In this document: in pieces, positions 38,899 to 46,768 of the stretch
How the letters are laid out: each line of letters begins with the position of its first letter
Numbering within the stretch: position 1 is the first letter of the stretch
DNA from: Deferribacter thermophilus
Lineage (GTDB): Bacteria > Chrysiogenota > Deferribacteres > Deferribacterales > Deferribacteraceae
Direction: 5' to 3'
Assembly: GCF_049472675.1 (NCBI RefSeq)
Contig: NZ_JAPNXM010000013.1
Span: 1-63,743 of the forward strand
DNA: 63,743 nucleotides
Notes under the pieces: generated by a model
What the model was told of the DNA's origin: nothing
The model's database searches: none
The model's input: only the letters and a program-made list of their open reading frames with translations
Translations under genes and position numbers: made by a program

Positions 38899-38975
38899 CG
38901 GGGCGTAGCGCAGTTTGGTAGCGCATCGGTCTTGGGAACCGAGGGTCGGAGGTTCAAGTCCTCTCGCCCCGACCA
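38899..38975 (+). tRNA. tRNA-Pro(UGG)
   Basis: A complete cloverleaf: acceptor CGGGGCG / CGCCCCG, anticodon stem TCGGT/ACCGA with loop CTTGGGA (anticodon TGG), T-loop TTCAAGT, and an encoded CCA at 38973-38975. Confidence 0.93.
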
Positions 38976-39057
38976 TTAATAAAATCATAACTCTTAATTT
39001 TACCCAATTTCTCTAATTATTCTCTCAAATGATTATAACCTAAAATGGGGATGTATT

Positions 39058-40101
39058 ATGAATAGATATAGTTTCAAAAATGATTATAGTGAAGGTGCTC
39101 ATCCTAATATTATCAAAGCATTATCTGAAACCAATTTTCTACAAACTGAAGGTTACTTTCAAGATATTTTTTGTAAAGAAGCTGCAGAAATGATCAAAAG
39201 ATGTTTACAAAATGATAATGTAGATATCCATTTTGTAACAGGTGGGACTCAGGCAAATCTTATAATGCTTTCATCAATATTAAGACCTTATGAAGCTTTA
39301 ATATCAGCTGATACAGGGCATATAAATGTTCATGAAGCAGGTGCTATTGAAAATTGTGGGCATAAAATTATAGCGATAAGTTCTTCTGTTGGCAAACTTT
39401 ATCCAAAACAGATTATAGAAGTTTTAAATAAACATACAGATGAACATATGGTAAAACCCAAAGCTGTTTATATATCAAATTCAACCGAAACAGGAACAGT
39501 TTATAAATTAAAAGAGCTTCAAAGTATCTCTGATATATGTAAAAAAAATAATCTTTATCTGGTTTTAGATGGCGCAAGGATAGCATCAGCTATTATTTCC
39601 CAATACAGTGATTTGACACTACATGATTTGACAAAATATTGTGATATTTTCACAATTGGAGGCACTAAAAATGGTGCTTTAATGGGTGAGGCAATTGTTA
39701 TCTGTAATGAAAATTTTAAAGAAGATTTTAGATATAACATAAAACAAAAAGGTGGCTTGATTGCAAAAGGGAGAGTTTTAGGTATTCAATTTTTAGAATT
39801 ATTTAAAAATAACCTTTATTTTGATTTAGCAAAACATGCAAATGATATGGCTTTTCTATTAGCAGAAGAGCTAAAAAAATTAGGAATAGAATTTTTGTAT
39901 CCAGTAGAAAGTAATCAAATTTTCCCTATTCTCGATAACAATCTGATAAACTATTTATTAGAAAATTTCGAATTCTATATATGGAAACAACTCGATAATA
40001 ATAAAAGCGCAGTAAGAATAGTTACCTCATGGGCTACTGATGAAAAAGCTGTTAAAAAATTTATAGATGAGATAAAATCTTTCTTGACAAAAACAATCTA
40101 A
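39058..40101 (+). CDS. Low-specificity L-threonine aldolase
   Basis: A 347-residue PLP enzyme of the beta-eliminating lyase group. Visible are FVTGGTQANLIMLSS, HEAGAIENCGHKI, SNSTETGTVY, LDGARIASAI and the Schiff-base motif TIGGTKNGALMGEA. It splits threonine into glycine and acetaldehyde. Upstream GGGG of AAAATGGGGATG may be the ribosome site. It is the last gene before the integrative element. Confidence 0.87.
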   Translation: MNRYSFKNDYSEGAHPNIIKALSETNFLQTEGYFQDIFCKEAAEMIKRCLQNDNVDIHFVTGGTQANLIMLSSILRPYEALISADTGHINVHEAGAIENCGHKIIAISSSVGKLYPKQIIEVLNKHTDEHMVKPKAVYISNSTETGTVYKLKELQSISDICKKNNLYLVLDGARIASAIISQYSDLTLHDLTKYCDIFTIGGTKNGALMGEAIVICNENFKEDFRYNIKQKGGLIAKGRVLGIQFLELFKNNLYFDLAKHANDMAFLLAEELKKLGIEFLYPVESNQIFPILDNNLINYLLENFEFYIWKQLDNNKSAVRIVTSWATDEKAVKKFIDEIKSFLTKTI

Positions 40102-40141
40102 ATGATTATAACTTGCAGGCACAGCTGAGGAAATCTTAGCT

Positions 40142-40228
40142 GCCCGGGTGGTGGAACTTGGTAGACACACAGGACTTAAAATCCTGTGGGCCTTTCAGCC
40201 CGTGCCGGTTCGAGTCCGGCCCCGGGCA
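40142..40228 (+). tRNA. tRNA-Leu(UAA), integration site of the element
   Basis: A class II tRNA with acceptor GCCCGGG / CCCGGGC, anticodon stem CAGGA/TCCTG with loop CTTAAAA (anticodon TAA), a long variable arm (GGGCCTTTCAGCCC region) and T-loop TTCGAGT. CCA is not encoded. An integrase gene begins 270 bases after its 3' end, the usual layout for tRNA-borne integrative elements. Confidence 0.93.
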
Positions 40229-40357
40229 TTTATATTAAGTCTGTCAAAATTTCATATAATACGAAAAATCCTAAAAACAAGCAGTTTTCAAACAGTTGAT
40301 TGTCCAGGTTTGTCTAGTGAAATCCAGCTAAAATCTGGAAAAAAATGGGTAATAAAT

Positions 40358-40383
40358 TGGGTAACGTTTCTAAATTACCCAAA
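40358..40383. promoter_or_regulatory. Inverted and direct GGGTAA repeats upstream of the integrase
   Basis: TTGGGTAA and TTACCCAA face each other across ten bases, and one more GGGTAA lies at 40348-40353. In the tRNA-integrase gap such sites are often arm-type integrase or excisionase sites. That role is inferred. Confidence 0.4.
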
Positions 40384-40432
40384 CGCTACCTATAAAATTG
40401 CAGAACTATTTAATACCATATACCAAACAAAG

Positions 40433-40450
40433 CTAAAAATCATATTGACC
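40433..40450 (+). promoter_or_regulatory. Element box 1 (integrase)
   Basis: CTAAAAATCATATTGACC, identical over 18 bp to the copy upstream of the AlpA-like gene. It ends 47 bases before the integrase ATG. Confidence 0.7.
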
Positions 40451-40452
40451 GA

Positions 40453-40491
40453 CTCCTTTCATCTAATTGCGACAAAAAAAGATGAAAGGAG
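40453..40491 (+). promoter_or_regulatory. Hairpin covering the integrase ribosome site
   Basis: CTCCTTTCATCT (40453-40464) is the exact reverse complement of AGATGAAAGGAG (40480-40491), which contains the Shine-Dalgarno of the integrase gene. If both arms are in the mRNA, the site would be hidden in a 12-bp stem. Confidence 0.6.
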
Positions 40492-40497
40492 GACATT

Positions 40498-41727
40498 ATG
40501 AAAAGAATTACTGATGCAACATTGAGAGCAGCAAAACCAAAAAAGAAAATTTATCGTATTAATGTAGGTGAAAAATTATTCTTGGAAGTTCGACCTACAG
40601 GTAATAAGTTCTGGAGATTTCGTTATAGGGATCAAAATGGTAAAGATACTTATAAGTCGCTGGGAGAATATCCTTATGTTAGTTTATCTAAGGCAAGGCA
40701 AGAAGCAGAAAAATTGAATGAAAGATTAAAAAGAGGGTTACCTCTTGAAGAAGAAAAACGCACTTTTGATGATTTATTTAATGAATGGGTGGAATTGAAT
40801 AGAGACAGTTTTGTTCCATCAACTTTGGAAACGAAATTATCTATTTACAACAGGGATATTAAACCATATTTAGGCAATATGGACATTAAAGATATAACAT
40901 CAAAAAGAATAATTGATTGTCTTAAAAAAATTGCAGCTAGAGATACTTTAGTAACAATGAAAAAAGCAAAAACAATTATTCATTATGTATATGAACTAGC
41001 GATTTCTAAAGATATTGTAACTTCTGATCTTACAACTACAATTAACTCTTCATTACCAAAATATAAAGAAAAAAACTATCCTGCTATAACAGAACCTGCA
41101 AAATTGAAAAAACTTATAATTGATATTGATAATTATCGTGGACATTACATAACAAAACTTGCTTTAAAGTTTCTAATGATTACTTTCGTGCGTCCTGGAA
41201 TGGTTCGTTCATTGGAATGGTGTGATATTGATTTTGAAAACAAACTTTGGTTTGTGCCAGCTGATAAAATGAAAATAAAAAGAGATCATATTGTACCACT
41301 ATCAGATCAAGCAGTATCAATATTAAAAAAAGCTCAAAAGATAACTGGTGATAGTAATTATGTGTTTCCTTCTCCAATAGATTTTGACAAAATGTTAAGT
41401 AATAATACGTTAAATCAATCTCTGAGAAGAATGGGATATACGAAAAAAGAACATGTAAGCCATTCGTTTAGGCAGACAGCATCTACACTGTTGAATGAAA
41501 TGGGTTGGCCTCCTTATGTAATTGAAAAACAATTGGCACATGAGGATAAAAATAAAGTTCGCAGAGCATATAACAAAGCAGAGTATTTAGAAATAAGGAA
41601 AGAAATGATGCAGTTTTGGGCAGATTATTTGGATGAATTAAAAAAAGCTGAAAAACCTTTTTTAAAAAGAATAATAAACTCGGATAGTTTCATCGAAAAC
41701 TTTAAAACAGAATACGTATCCGCTTGA
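40498..41727 (+). CDS. P4-type tyrosine integrase
   Basis: A 409-residue site-specific recombinase. The N-terminal DUF4102 domain (about 1-85) holds the ITDATLRAAKPKKKIYRI start and FRYRDQNGKDTYKSLGEYP. A core-binding domain and a catalytic domain follow, with Arg in VRPGMVRSLEW, H-x-x-R in HSFRQTAST, LAHED and the nucleophile Tyr in RRAYNKAEYLEIR. It would integrate and excise the element at tRNA-Leu. Expression may be limited by the leader hairpin over its ribosome site. Confidence 0.92.
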   Translation: MKRITDATLRAAKPKKKIYRINVGEKLFLEVRPTGNKFWRFRYRDQNGKDTYKSLGEYPYVSLSKARQEAEKLNERLKRGLPLEEEKRTFDDLFNEWVELNRDSFVPSTLETKLSIYNRDIKPYLGNMDIKDITSKRIIDCLKKIAARDTLVTMKKAKTIIHYVYELAISKDIVTSDLTTTINSSLPKYKEKNYPAITEPAKLKKLIIDIDNYRGHYITKLALKFLMITFVRPGMVRSLEWCDIDFENKLWFVPADKMKIKRDHIVPLSDQAVSILKKAQKITGDSNYVFPSPIDFDKMLSNNTLNQSLRRMGYTKKEHVSHSFRQTASTLLNEMGWPPYVIEKQLAHEDKNKVRRAYNKAEYLEIRKEMMQFWADYLDELKKAEKPFLKRIINSDSFIENFKTEYVSA

Positions 41728-41739
41728 TGCGGATACGTA
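41713..41739. terminator. Perfect hairpin at the integrase stop codon
   Basis: TACGTATCCGC and GCGGATACGTA form an 11-bp perfect stem around the loop TTGAT, overlapping the integrase stop codon. No T-tract follows directly, so it may be a terminator of low strength or another structural site. Confidence 0.5.
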
Positions 41740-41760
41740 CATAATAATTGAATCAAAATG

Positions 41761-41946
41761 TTAAATTGCTACATAAGTGGCATCTTCAATAAGCTTTTGA
41801 ATATCACTCAGTTTCCAGAAACTTGATCTTCCTAATTTAATTGGTTTTGGAAATATGCCTTTCTTAATACCTTCATACCAAGTAGACCTGCCAACAGGAA
41901 TGATTTCCAAAACTTCCTTCAATCTTAGAAGCCTTTCTTGTACCAT
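41761..41946 (-). CDS. AlpA-family excisionase/regulator
   Basis: A 61-residue winged helix-turn-helix protein: LLRLKEVLEIIPVGRSTWYEGIKKG, then FPKPIKLGRSSFWKLSDI. AlpA-type proteins activate the integrase or act as excisionases in P4-like elements. It is convergent with the integrase, has an AAGGAGGGG site before its ATG, and carries the shared element box 58 bases upstream. Confidence 0.85.
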   Translation of the reverse strand: MVQERLLRLKEVLEIIPVGRSTWYEGIKKGIFPKPIKLGRSSFWKLSDIQKLIEDATYVAI

Positions 41947-42004
41947 AGTAACCCCTCCTTAAAAGTTATTACCCCCATTCGAGGGCAATAATAAAAACAG
42001 GGGT

Positions 42005-42022
42005 GGTCAATATGATTTTTAG
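42005..42022 (-). promoter_or_regulatory. Element box 2 (AlpA-like gene)
   Basis: Read on the minus strand it is CTAAAAATCATATTGACC, identical to box 1. Confidence 0.7.
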
Positions 42023-42040
42023 CTACGTTTAGTAAAAAAT

Positions 42041-43711
42041 TTATTTTTTAATTATGAACACTGGCTTATATTTTCCTATATGCTTAATAAACTCTTCAAT
42101 TATGTAAGGATCTGAATATCCTAAATGTGATGGAAGAAATATTTCACTGCCCCCATGATCACTAAAATTTTCTGTGATATTAAGCCCTGTATTCTTAGCA
42201 AAGGCATTTACTACACTTTCTCCATTCTTCGTTTTTAAAAATACATTTTTTATTTCGTTATCAAAATTACGAGCAACTTGAAAATCCGTAAACAATCCCA
42301 AGATAAGATAATCATAAACTTTTATATCCTTCGTATATCTGTTTTTATACAGCATATGTAAATTCATTTTAATTTCTGCTTCAGACAAGTTATCATTGAA
42401 AGGGCAACTTAAAAGAGATATCTTATAAAATAACTTGTCATCATATCTTGGTAATTTTGTTAAAAAAACACCCACAATATATCCAAATTTACCATCTCCA
42501 GATAAAAATAGCCTATTATGAAGATGAGACTTTGCTATTTCTTCATTTAATTTGTTAATACCCATATAACTATTCATTTCTTCTATATAAATCTTTTTCC
42601 CCTCTTTATTATTTTCCCTTTCTTTATACTGTAGCGACAAATACCTATATCTTGAACAGCCCCGGTAAGCAGAGCTTAAATAAAGTTCATCATATAAAGG
42701 TTTAAATGGATCTTTTAAGTTTAACTTAGCAGGTATTGACACTCTACTTTTTAAAGTATTAAAAACATCTTCTGATATATCTTCGGTTTCAACCTTTAAG
42801 TTTTCTATTTTTTTCTGAATAGTCTTTATCAAGTTTATATTCTTTAAGCCTATACTGTTTATTGTAAAAGAGGGTGACCACCCTATAACCTCATTAAAAA
42901 GTTTCAAAGGCCAATTCTGGACATTTCTTTGGCTATATTTTGTCCTGTCAGGAAAGTAATCATAATTGGGAATAAATAATCCAGAAATTCGATTTTCACC
43001 GTATCTACTAATTTTCAGTTTGCCAGGGTTATTAGTAATTACAAAAGGAAAACCTATTCTATAGTGAAAATACCTGTCTATTATAAGAAGCAGTGTGTAA
43101 GCTGTTGCCTCTGGATGCATCAATATGTAATTCTTTTTTATCTGTGGATTTTTATCTAATTTAACCAAATAGATTACTAAACTTTCAGGGTCTTCTTTAC
43201 TGGAAACCCCTAACGAAAAATCATAGTATTTTTCAACAGATTTATCGTTATGCCTAATAATAAATAGTTCATTTTCATTTATGTTTAGGGCAGATATTAC
43301 CGATTTGATCGAAGCAATTTTATCATGGTTTTGTATCCTTTTTAGATAATTATCCCAACTTTCCTTTTTATAATTTTTGCAAAATTGACAATAATCCCAT
43401 TCGTTAAATATATTCCTTTTTAGAAAATGATATACCTCTTCACCTATTTTATAAGAAAGCATATTTTTGTTGCGGTAGTTATCGATACCTAAAAATCTCA
43501 TAACTGAGGTCCGTGATTCAGCAACAGGCAATTTTAACTCATTACAGGCAAGTTGATGTTTTAATTCATCAACTATTTCATTAACTATGCTGTTTAATTC
43601 TTTTTCACTATATTCTGTTTTTGTAATCGGATACTTTTTTAAAAAATATCTTATATGCTGGTTTTTAGAATTACATTGACAATTTTTAACTTTCTTTTTA
43701 ACAATATCCAT
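42041..43711 (-). CDS. Unrecognised 556-residue protein
   Basis: A large soluble protein with no signal peptide or membrane helix. The N-terminus has NCQCNSKNQH and the first third a CQFCKN motif, so a metal site formed by scattered Cys is conceivable. The middle shows PFVITNNPGKLKISRYGENR and IPNYDYFPDRTKYSQRNVQNW; the last part NVFLKTKNGESVVNAFAKNT. I match none of this to a family. It follows a 104-residue unknown gene with 69 bases between, containing an 11-bp hairpin, so the two are probably one transcript. The pair is a candidate cargo of the element. Confidence 0.7.
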   Translation of the reverse strand: MDIVKKKVKNCQCNSKNQHIRYFLKKYPITKTEYSEKELNSIVNEIVDELKHQLACNELKLPVAESRTSVMRFLGIDNYRNKNMLSYKIGEEVYHFLKRNIFNEWDYCQFCKNYKKESWDNYLKRIQNHDKIASIKSVISALNINENELFIIRHNDKSVEKYYDFSLGVSSKEDPESLVIYLVKLDKNPQIKKNYILMHPEATAYTLLLIIDRYFHYRIGFPFVITNNPGKLKISRYGENRISGLFIPNYDYFPDRTKYSQRNVQNWPLKLFNEVIGWSPSFTINSIGLKNINLIKTIQKKIENLKVETEDISEDVFNTLKSRVSIPAKLNLKDPFKPLYDELYLSSAYRGCSRYRYLSLQYKERENNKEGKKIYIEEMNSYMGINKLNEEIAKSHLHNRLFLSGDGKFGYIVGVFLTKLPRYDDKLFYKISLLSCPFNDNLSEAEIKMNLHMLYKNRYTKDIKVYDYLILGLFTDFQVARNFDNEIKNVFLKTKNGESVVNAFAKNTGLNITENFSDHGGSEIFLPSHLGYSDPYIIEEFIKHIGKYKPVFIIKK

Positions 43712-43744
43712 ATCTCGCTCCTTAAATAATTTTAGGGAGTTTGC

Positions 43745-43772
43745 GGGCTATGTAGCTGCCACTACATAGCCC
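43745..43772. repeat. Intercistronic hairpin between two unknown genes
   Basis: GGGCTATGTAG and CTACATAGCCC form an 11-bp perfect stem with loop CTGCCA. There is no T-tract on the minus strand side, so it is more likely a processing or stability hairpin, or a partial attenuator, than a full terminator. Confidence 0.6.
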
Positions 43773-43780
43773 ATCCCCAA

Positions 43781-44095
43781 TTAATCTTCACCGTATACAG
43801 GCATTTTTTCAGATAGGTACTGTAGCAAAAAGATTCCTAATTCCCTTTTCCCATTATCAAATGCATCTAATATGAGATCTCCCATTTTTTGTTTAGTAAA
43901 TGGTGGAGTTAAAAAACTAACGCTCAGTTTGTCATCAGTTAATAGTAGAACAAAAAGATCACCTTCCAGCTTTTCAATGTGCAGATACCCCTGTCCACCT
44001 GCAGACGCATCAGCTAATATTTCCTCAGGTTCAACAAAAATAGCGCCTATGAAAGAATAGTTTTTCAATTCAAGTTCTTGCGTTTGATTACTCAT
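43781..44095 (-). CDS. Unrecognised 104-residue acidic protein
   Basis: A small acidic protein (EPEEILADASAGGQGYLHIEKLEGDLFVLLL) with no membrane helix and no known motif. The GGQGYLH and FTKQKMGDLILDAF parts look well structured. A good AGGAGG site precedes the ATG. It is divergent from the HTH gene across an operator-like 34-bp palindrome and precedes the 556-residue protein. No function is proposed. Confidence 0.65.
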   Translation of the reverse strand: MSNQTQELELKNYSFIGAIFVEPEEILADASAGGQGYLHIEKLEGDLFVLLLTDDKLSVSFLTPPFTKQKMGDLILDAFDNGKRELGIFLLQYLSEKMPVYGED

Positions 44096-44119
44096 ATTAC
44101 AACCTCCTTATTTTATATT

Positions 44120-44139
44120 ATGTCTCTCTATTGAGACAT
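44120..44139. promoter_or_regulatory. Small inverted repeat in the leader of the 104-residue gene
   Basis: ATGTCTC and GAGACAT are perfect arms around TCTATT, 25-44 bases before the start. It may be an operator or a leader hairpin. Confidence 0.4.
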
Positions 44140-44170
44140 TTTATACATCCATGCTGCCGCGCATTACACT

Positions 44171-44204
44171 TTTATATATTCCCTATATATAGGGAATATA
44201 TAAA
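44171..44204. promoter_or_regulatory. 34-bp perfect palindrome between divergent genes
   Basis: The centre is CCCTATATATAGGG and the symmetry extends perfectly to 10 further bases on each side (TTTATATATT / AATATATAAA). It lies between the 104-residue gene and the HTH gene, where a dimeric repressor would control both. A TTGACA on the minus strand (44227-44232) may be the -35 element for the leftward gene. Confidence 0.65.
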
Positions 44205-44307
44205 TATTGCTCATTTTATTCATTTTGTCAAGATCAAAATTAAAAATTACTTGCTTTTTGTTTATTATTTAACTTATTGTAGTGTTTATATTAAGTTGAG
44301 GGTTTAT

Positions 44308-44589
44308 ATGGCGAGGAAGAAGGATCAACAATTCGAAAAGCATTTTAAATTAAAAAAAAATAAGATTGTAGTTAGATTAAAAAAAGAATATATAGATGAA
44401 ATCAAAGATAAAGTAACTGTTTATCGTTTGCAAAACTTATTCGGTAAAGATCTTGCTTTTCGTATAATTAAGGGTGAGGAAACTAATATTACTATGAAAA
44501 CATTTTATAGATTATGTGAATTAATGGGGTGGTCGTTTCCAGATTATTTTGAAATTGATATAATAGATAGCAATACTAAATGTGATTAA
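44308..44589 (+). CDS. Small HTH (Cro/CI-like) regulator
   Basis: About 93 residues. After a basic N-terminus (MARKKDQQFEKHFKLKKNK) comes VYRLQNLFGKDLAFRIIKGEETNITMKTFYRLCELMGW in consecutive parts, the layout of a Cro/CI-type helix-turn-helix. The ATG at 44308 follows TTGAGGGT; an earlier in-frame ATG would add an implausible hydrophobic extension through the palindrome. It likely controls itself and the divergent unknown genes. It overlaps the end of the next, convergent gene by four bases. Confidence 0.65.
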   Translation: MARKKDQQFEKHFKLKKNKIVVRLKKEYIDEIKDKVTVYRLQNLFGKDLAFRIIKGEETNITMKTFYRLCELMGWSFPDYFEIDIIDSNTKCD

Positions 44590-45011
44590 TTAATTTCATC
44601 AGGTGATGGTACTTTCCCGTTGTTCAGTTTTCGCCACTTTTTTATGTTTTTATATTCTTCTTCAGTAACTGTTATATTCTTTTTTCCTTCAACTGTTGCT
44701 ATAAAAGCAGGTACATTATATTCCGTTAAATCGGTTCCGTGCTTTCGATTGAATAACCTGATAAATTTCTTAACAGCATATAGACATTCCTTTCCAGAAC
44801 TTTTTTTTATTTCACCTTTTCTTACACGTTTTAAAATATGGTGATAAAAGCTATTCAACATATTTTGATTCAATTTAGTAATGTCATTAAGTTTAAATTT
44901 TTCTTCCAGATAAGGGAAGAAATGTTTTTTCAAAATCCGTTTGTTTTGTTTAACAGTACTATTACTGCCAGTAATACTATATTGTCTGATAAATTGTTCA
45001 AACAAACCCAT
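44586..45011 (-). CDS. Integrase-like core-binding (SAM-like) domain protein
   Basis: About 141 residues resembling only the N-terminal core-binding domain of tyrosine recombinases: FEQFIRQYSITGSNSTVKQN, FFPYLEEKF, LNSFYHHILKRVRKGEIKKSSGKECLYAVKKFIRLF. The catalytic R-H-R-H-Y residues are absent. It starts at the ATG at 45011, one base from the end of the recombinase gene upstream, so they are one operon. It may be a partner or directionality factor of that recombinase, or a relic of a longer integrase. Confidence 0.65.
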   Translation of the reverse strand: MGLFEQFIRQYSITGSNSTVKQNKRILKKHFFPYLEEKFKLNDITKLNQNMLNSFYHHILKRVRKGEIKKSSGKECLYAVKKFIRLFNRKHGTDLTEYNVPAFIATVEGKKNITVTEEEYKNIKKWRKLNNGKVPSPDEIN

Positions 45012-45012
45012 C

Positions 45013-46023
45013 TTACTTCCCCAAATAGTAATTAGTGACATCAATACGGTGATGGCCAAGCTCTTCTGAAATTGTCAACCTTGCTTCAATATCTATTTCC
45101 TTTGCTTCTTCCAATGATATTCCATAATAATCAGCCATGACATTCAAATAAGAGCCATTTATAAATCCTGATTTTACAGGTGCATCAAATCCAGTTAATT
45201 CTTGGTATCTTGTTTGAGCATAATAATGCCTTTCCCCATGAAAATGATAATTGGTTCCGTTTTGTTCATTGAAACTTTTTACTACACCATAAGCAAAATT
45301 CTGCCATTGTTGAAATTTCATATCATCTGGTATTAATGAACGATTGAAGTCGAACTCATTCTTAAAATCTCTTGCATAATTTAAAAGATCATAACCTTTA
45401 TCATTAAGAATGGGAACCTTCCTTGGATTTCCACCTTTTGTGCCTTTGACAACATCAAGCATATTATCTTTTTTATGGATACCTTTTAAATCATGTAACG
45501 CAGATTCTTTAAACCTCAAGCCAAAGGTTCTTTCCATTTCTACTTGAATCCTTAAGACCTCAAATTTTATATCACCAGTGGAAAAATATTGTTTTGTTAA
45601 ATAATCAGTAAGTTGATTATGAGTTTGTTCACTTACACTTCTATCAATATTGTAGTATCTTGAACCTCGATTTAACCCTTGAGCTTTTGCTGATAGTTTT
45701 AAATCATCTCTTCCGTAATGGTCAAACACTCGATTAAGGCTTGATATAATATTGGAAGCATGGCCTAATACAATTTCACCATCACCCACTTCACCTCTAA
45801 GATGTTCTGCAAAATCTTTCATATGTTCGTTTGATAACCTGGTAAGATTTTTAATTTCTAAAACCTCTTTAGCATAATTAGCCAGTTTCATTATTGCATA
45901 GGCTGTTTTTTTAATAGTCCCCTCATTACCTGATCTTACAACTTCCATTGCAAGCCTAAATGCTGCTTGCTTTCTACTTAAATCCTTTTCCCCTACAAAG
46001 TTTCTCTTTACTTTAACCTTCAT
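45013..46023 (-). CDS. Second tyrosine recombinase
   Basis: A 336-residue recombinase unlike the P4-type integrase. Catalytic residues visible are Arg in RTFGLRFKESALHDL, H-x-x-R in HGERHYYAQTRYQE, LGHHR and Tyr in VTNYYLG near the C-terminus. The N-terminal half has SRKQAAFRLAMEVVRSG and AEHLRGEVGDGEI, as in integrase-domain proteins of large plasmids and ICEs. It may resolve plasmid multimers or move a nested element. An element box lies 51 bases upstream and an AGGTG site before the ATG. Confidence 0.82.
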   Translation of the reverse strand: MKVKVKRNFVGEKDLSRKQAAFRLAMEVVRSGNEGTIKKTAYAIMKLANYAKEVLEIKNLTRLSNEHMKDFAEHLRGEVGDGEIVLGHASNIISSLNRVFDHYGRDDLKLSAKAQGLNRGSRYYNIDRSVSEQTHNQLTDYLTKQYFSTGDIKFEVLRIQVEMERTFGLRFKESALHDLKGIHKKDNMLDVVKGTKGGNPRKVPILNDKGYDLLNYARDFKNEFDFNRSLIPDDMKFQQWQNFAYGVVKSFNEQNGTNYHFHGERHYYAQTRYQELTGFDAPVKSGFINGSYLNVMADYYGISLEEAKEIDIEARLTISEELGHHRIDVTNYYLGK

Positions 46024-46074
46024 ACTTCACCTCCATATTTATACCTTTCACTTCTCAAAAATATTAACTGATGG

Positions 46075-46092
46075 GGTCAATATAATTTTTAG
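46075..46092 (-). promoter_or_regulatory. Element box 3 (second recombinase)
   Basis: Minus strand CTAAAAATTATATTGACC: one difference from boxes 1 and 2. Confidence 0.7.
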
Positions 46093-46141
46093 GTGTTTCT
46101 TGAATTTCTATATTAAGTGCTACATAATATGCGTGATGCAT

Positions 46142-46442
46142 ATGAATCTTATGTTAGAAAGGATGCCTACACATCCAGGGGAAATATTTAGAGAAGAGTT
46201 TATGATTTCTTATGGAATAAATCAGGTTAAACTTTCTAAAGATTTAGGTGTGACATATAGAACGATTGATGAGATTGTAAATGAAAAAAGATCAATAAGC
46301 CCAGAAATTGGTATTAAAGTTGGCTAAGTATTTTGGGACGACCCTTGAGTTTTGGTTGAGTTTGCAAATGAAATATGATTTATACAAAGCCAGCAAGAAG
46401 GCTAATATAGATCAGATCACACCTCTGGTATATGGTAAATAA
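46142..46442 (+). pseudogene. higA: HigA-type antitoxin with a frameshift
   Basis: The first frame gives MLERMPTHPGEIFREEFM, the HTH region NQVKLSKDLGVTYRTIDEI and SISPEIGIK, then reaches a stop at 46325-46327. Skipping one base near 46318-46320 continues as LAKYFGTTLEFWLSLQ and on to TAA at 46442, the normal HigA C-terminus, about 99 residues in all. HigA is the antitoxin of a higBA system. No HigB toxin is seen just upstream, so this is a broken orphan. Confidence 0.8.
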
Positions 46443-46447
46443 AAACG

Positions 46448-46463
46448 CAGGGTTATCACCCTG
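46448..46463. repeat. Small hairpin after higA
   Basis: CAGGGT-tatc-ACCCTG, 6-bp perfect stem. No T-tract follows. Confidence 0.4.
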
Positions 46464-46499
46464 ACAAGATGAAATATTTCTAGTATTTTTTACAATTGC

Positions 46500-46656
46500 T
46501 TGCCTGAGCCGATAAATACAATTTTAGCGAAGTCCTACGAGTTTTAAGGCACCCGTACAGCCCACAGGCAATCTATGTAAACCGGCAAAAGCCGGATTAT
46601 AAGGGGGTAATTTCCGATGATGGAAAAACAGTGAGTGTCGGCACCCTCACTGTTTT
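46500..46656 (+). ncRNA. Putative structured RNA, GC-rich, with terminator
   Basis: In an otherwise very AT-rich, gene-free stretch this segment is clearly richer in GC. A long-range stem TTGCCTG (46500-46506) / CAGGCAA (46565-46571) encloses about 58 bases. It is followed by the tetraloop hairpin CCGGC-aaaa-GCCGG (46582-46593 region) and an intrinsic terminator (46625-46656). This layout suggests a discrete small RNA of about 160-200 bases. It matches no riboswitch, tmRNA, 6S or RNase P pattern I know. It could be a plasmid copy-control or mobile-element RNA. Confidence 0.5.
46625..46656 (+). terminator. Terminator of the putative structured RNA
   Basis: AAAACAGTGAG and CTCACTGTTTT form an 11-bp perfect stem, loop region TGTCGGCACC, ending in TTTT. 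Confidence 0.75.
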
Positions 46657-46768
46657 AAAGACGACAAGACCTGTAAAAACAAGCTTGCAGCCAGTTTTTC
46701 CATCATCTGTCCAATTTTCTGTTTTTTCTGTACAATCAATATTAATGATTATCAATGAATTAACTCCC

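Noticed and set aside
40148..40501. A 117-codon frame running from tRNA-Leu to the integrase start
   Set aside because: It begins inside the tRNA, has no ribosome site and reads through the likely attachment and control region.
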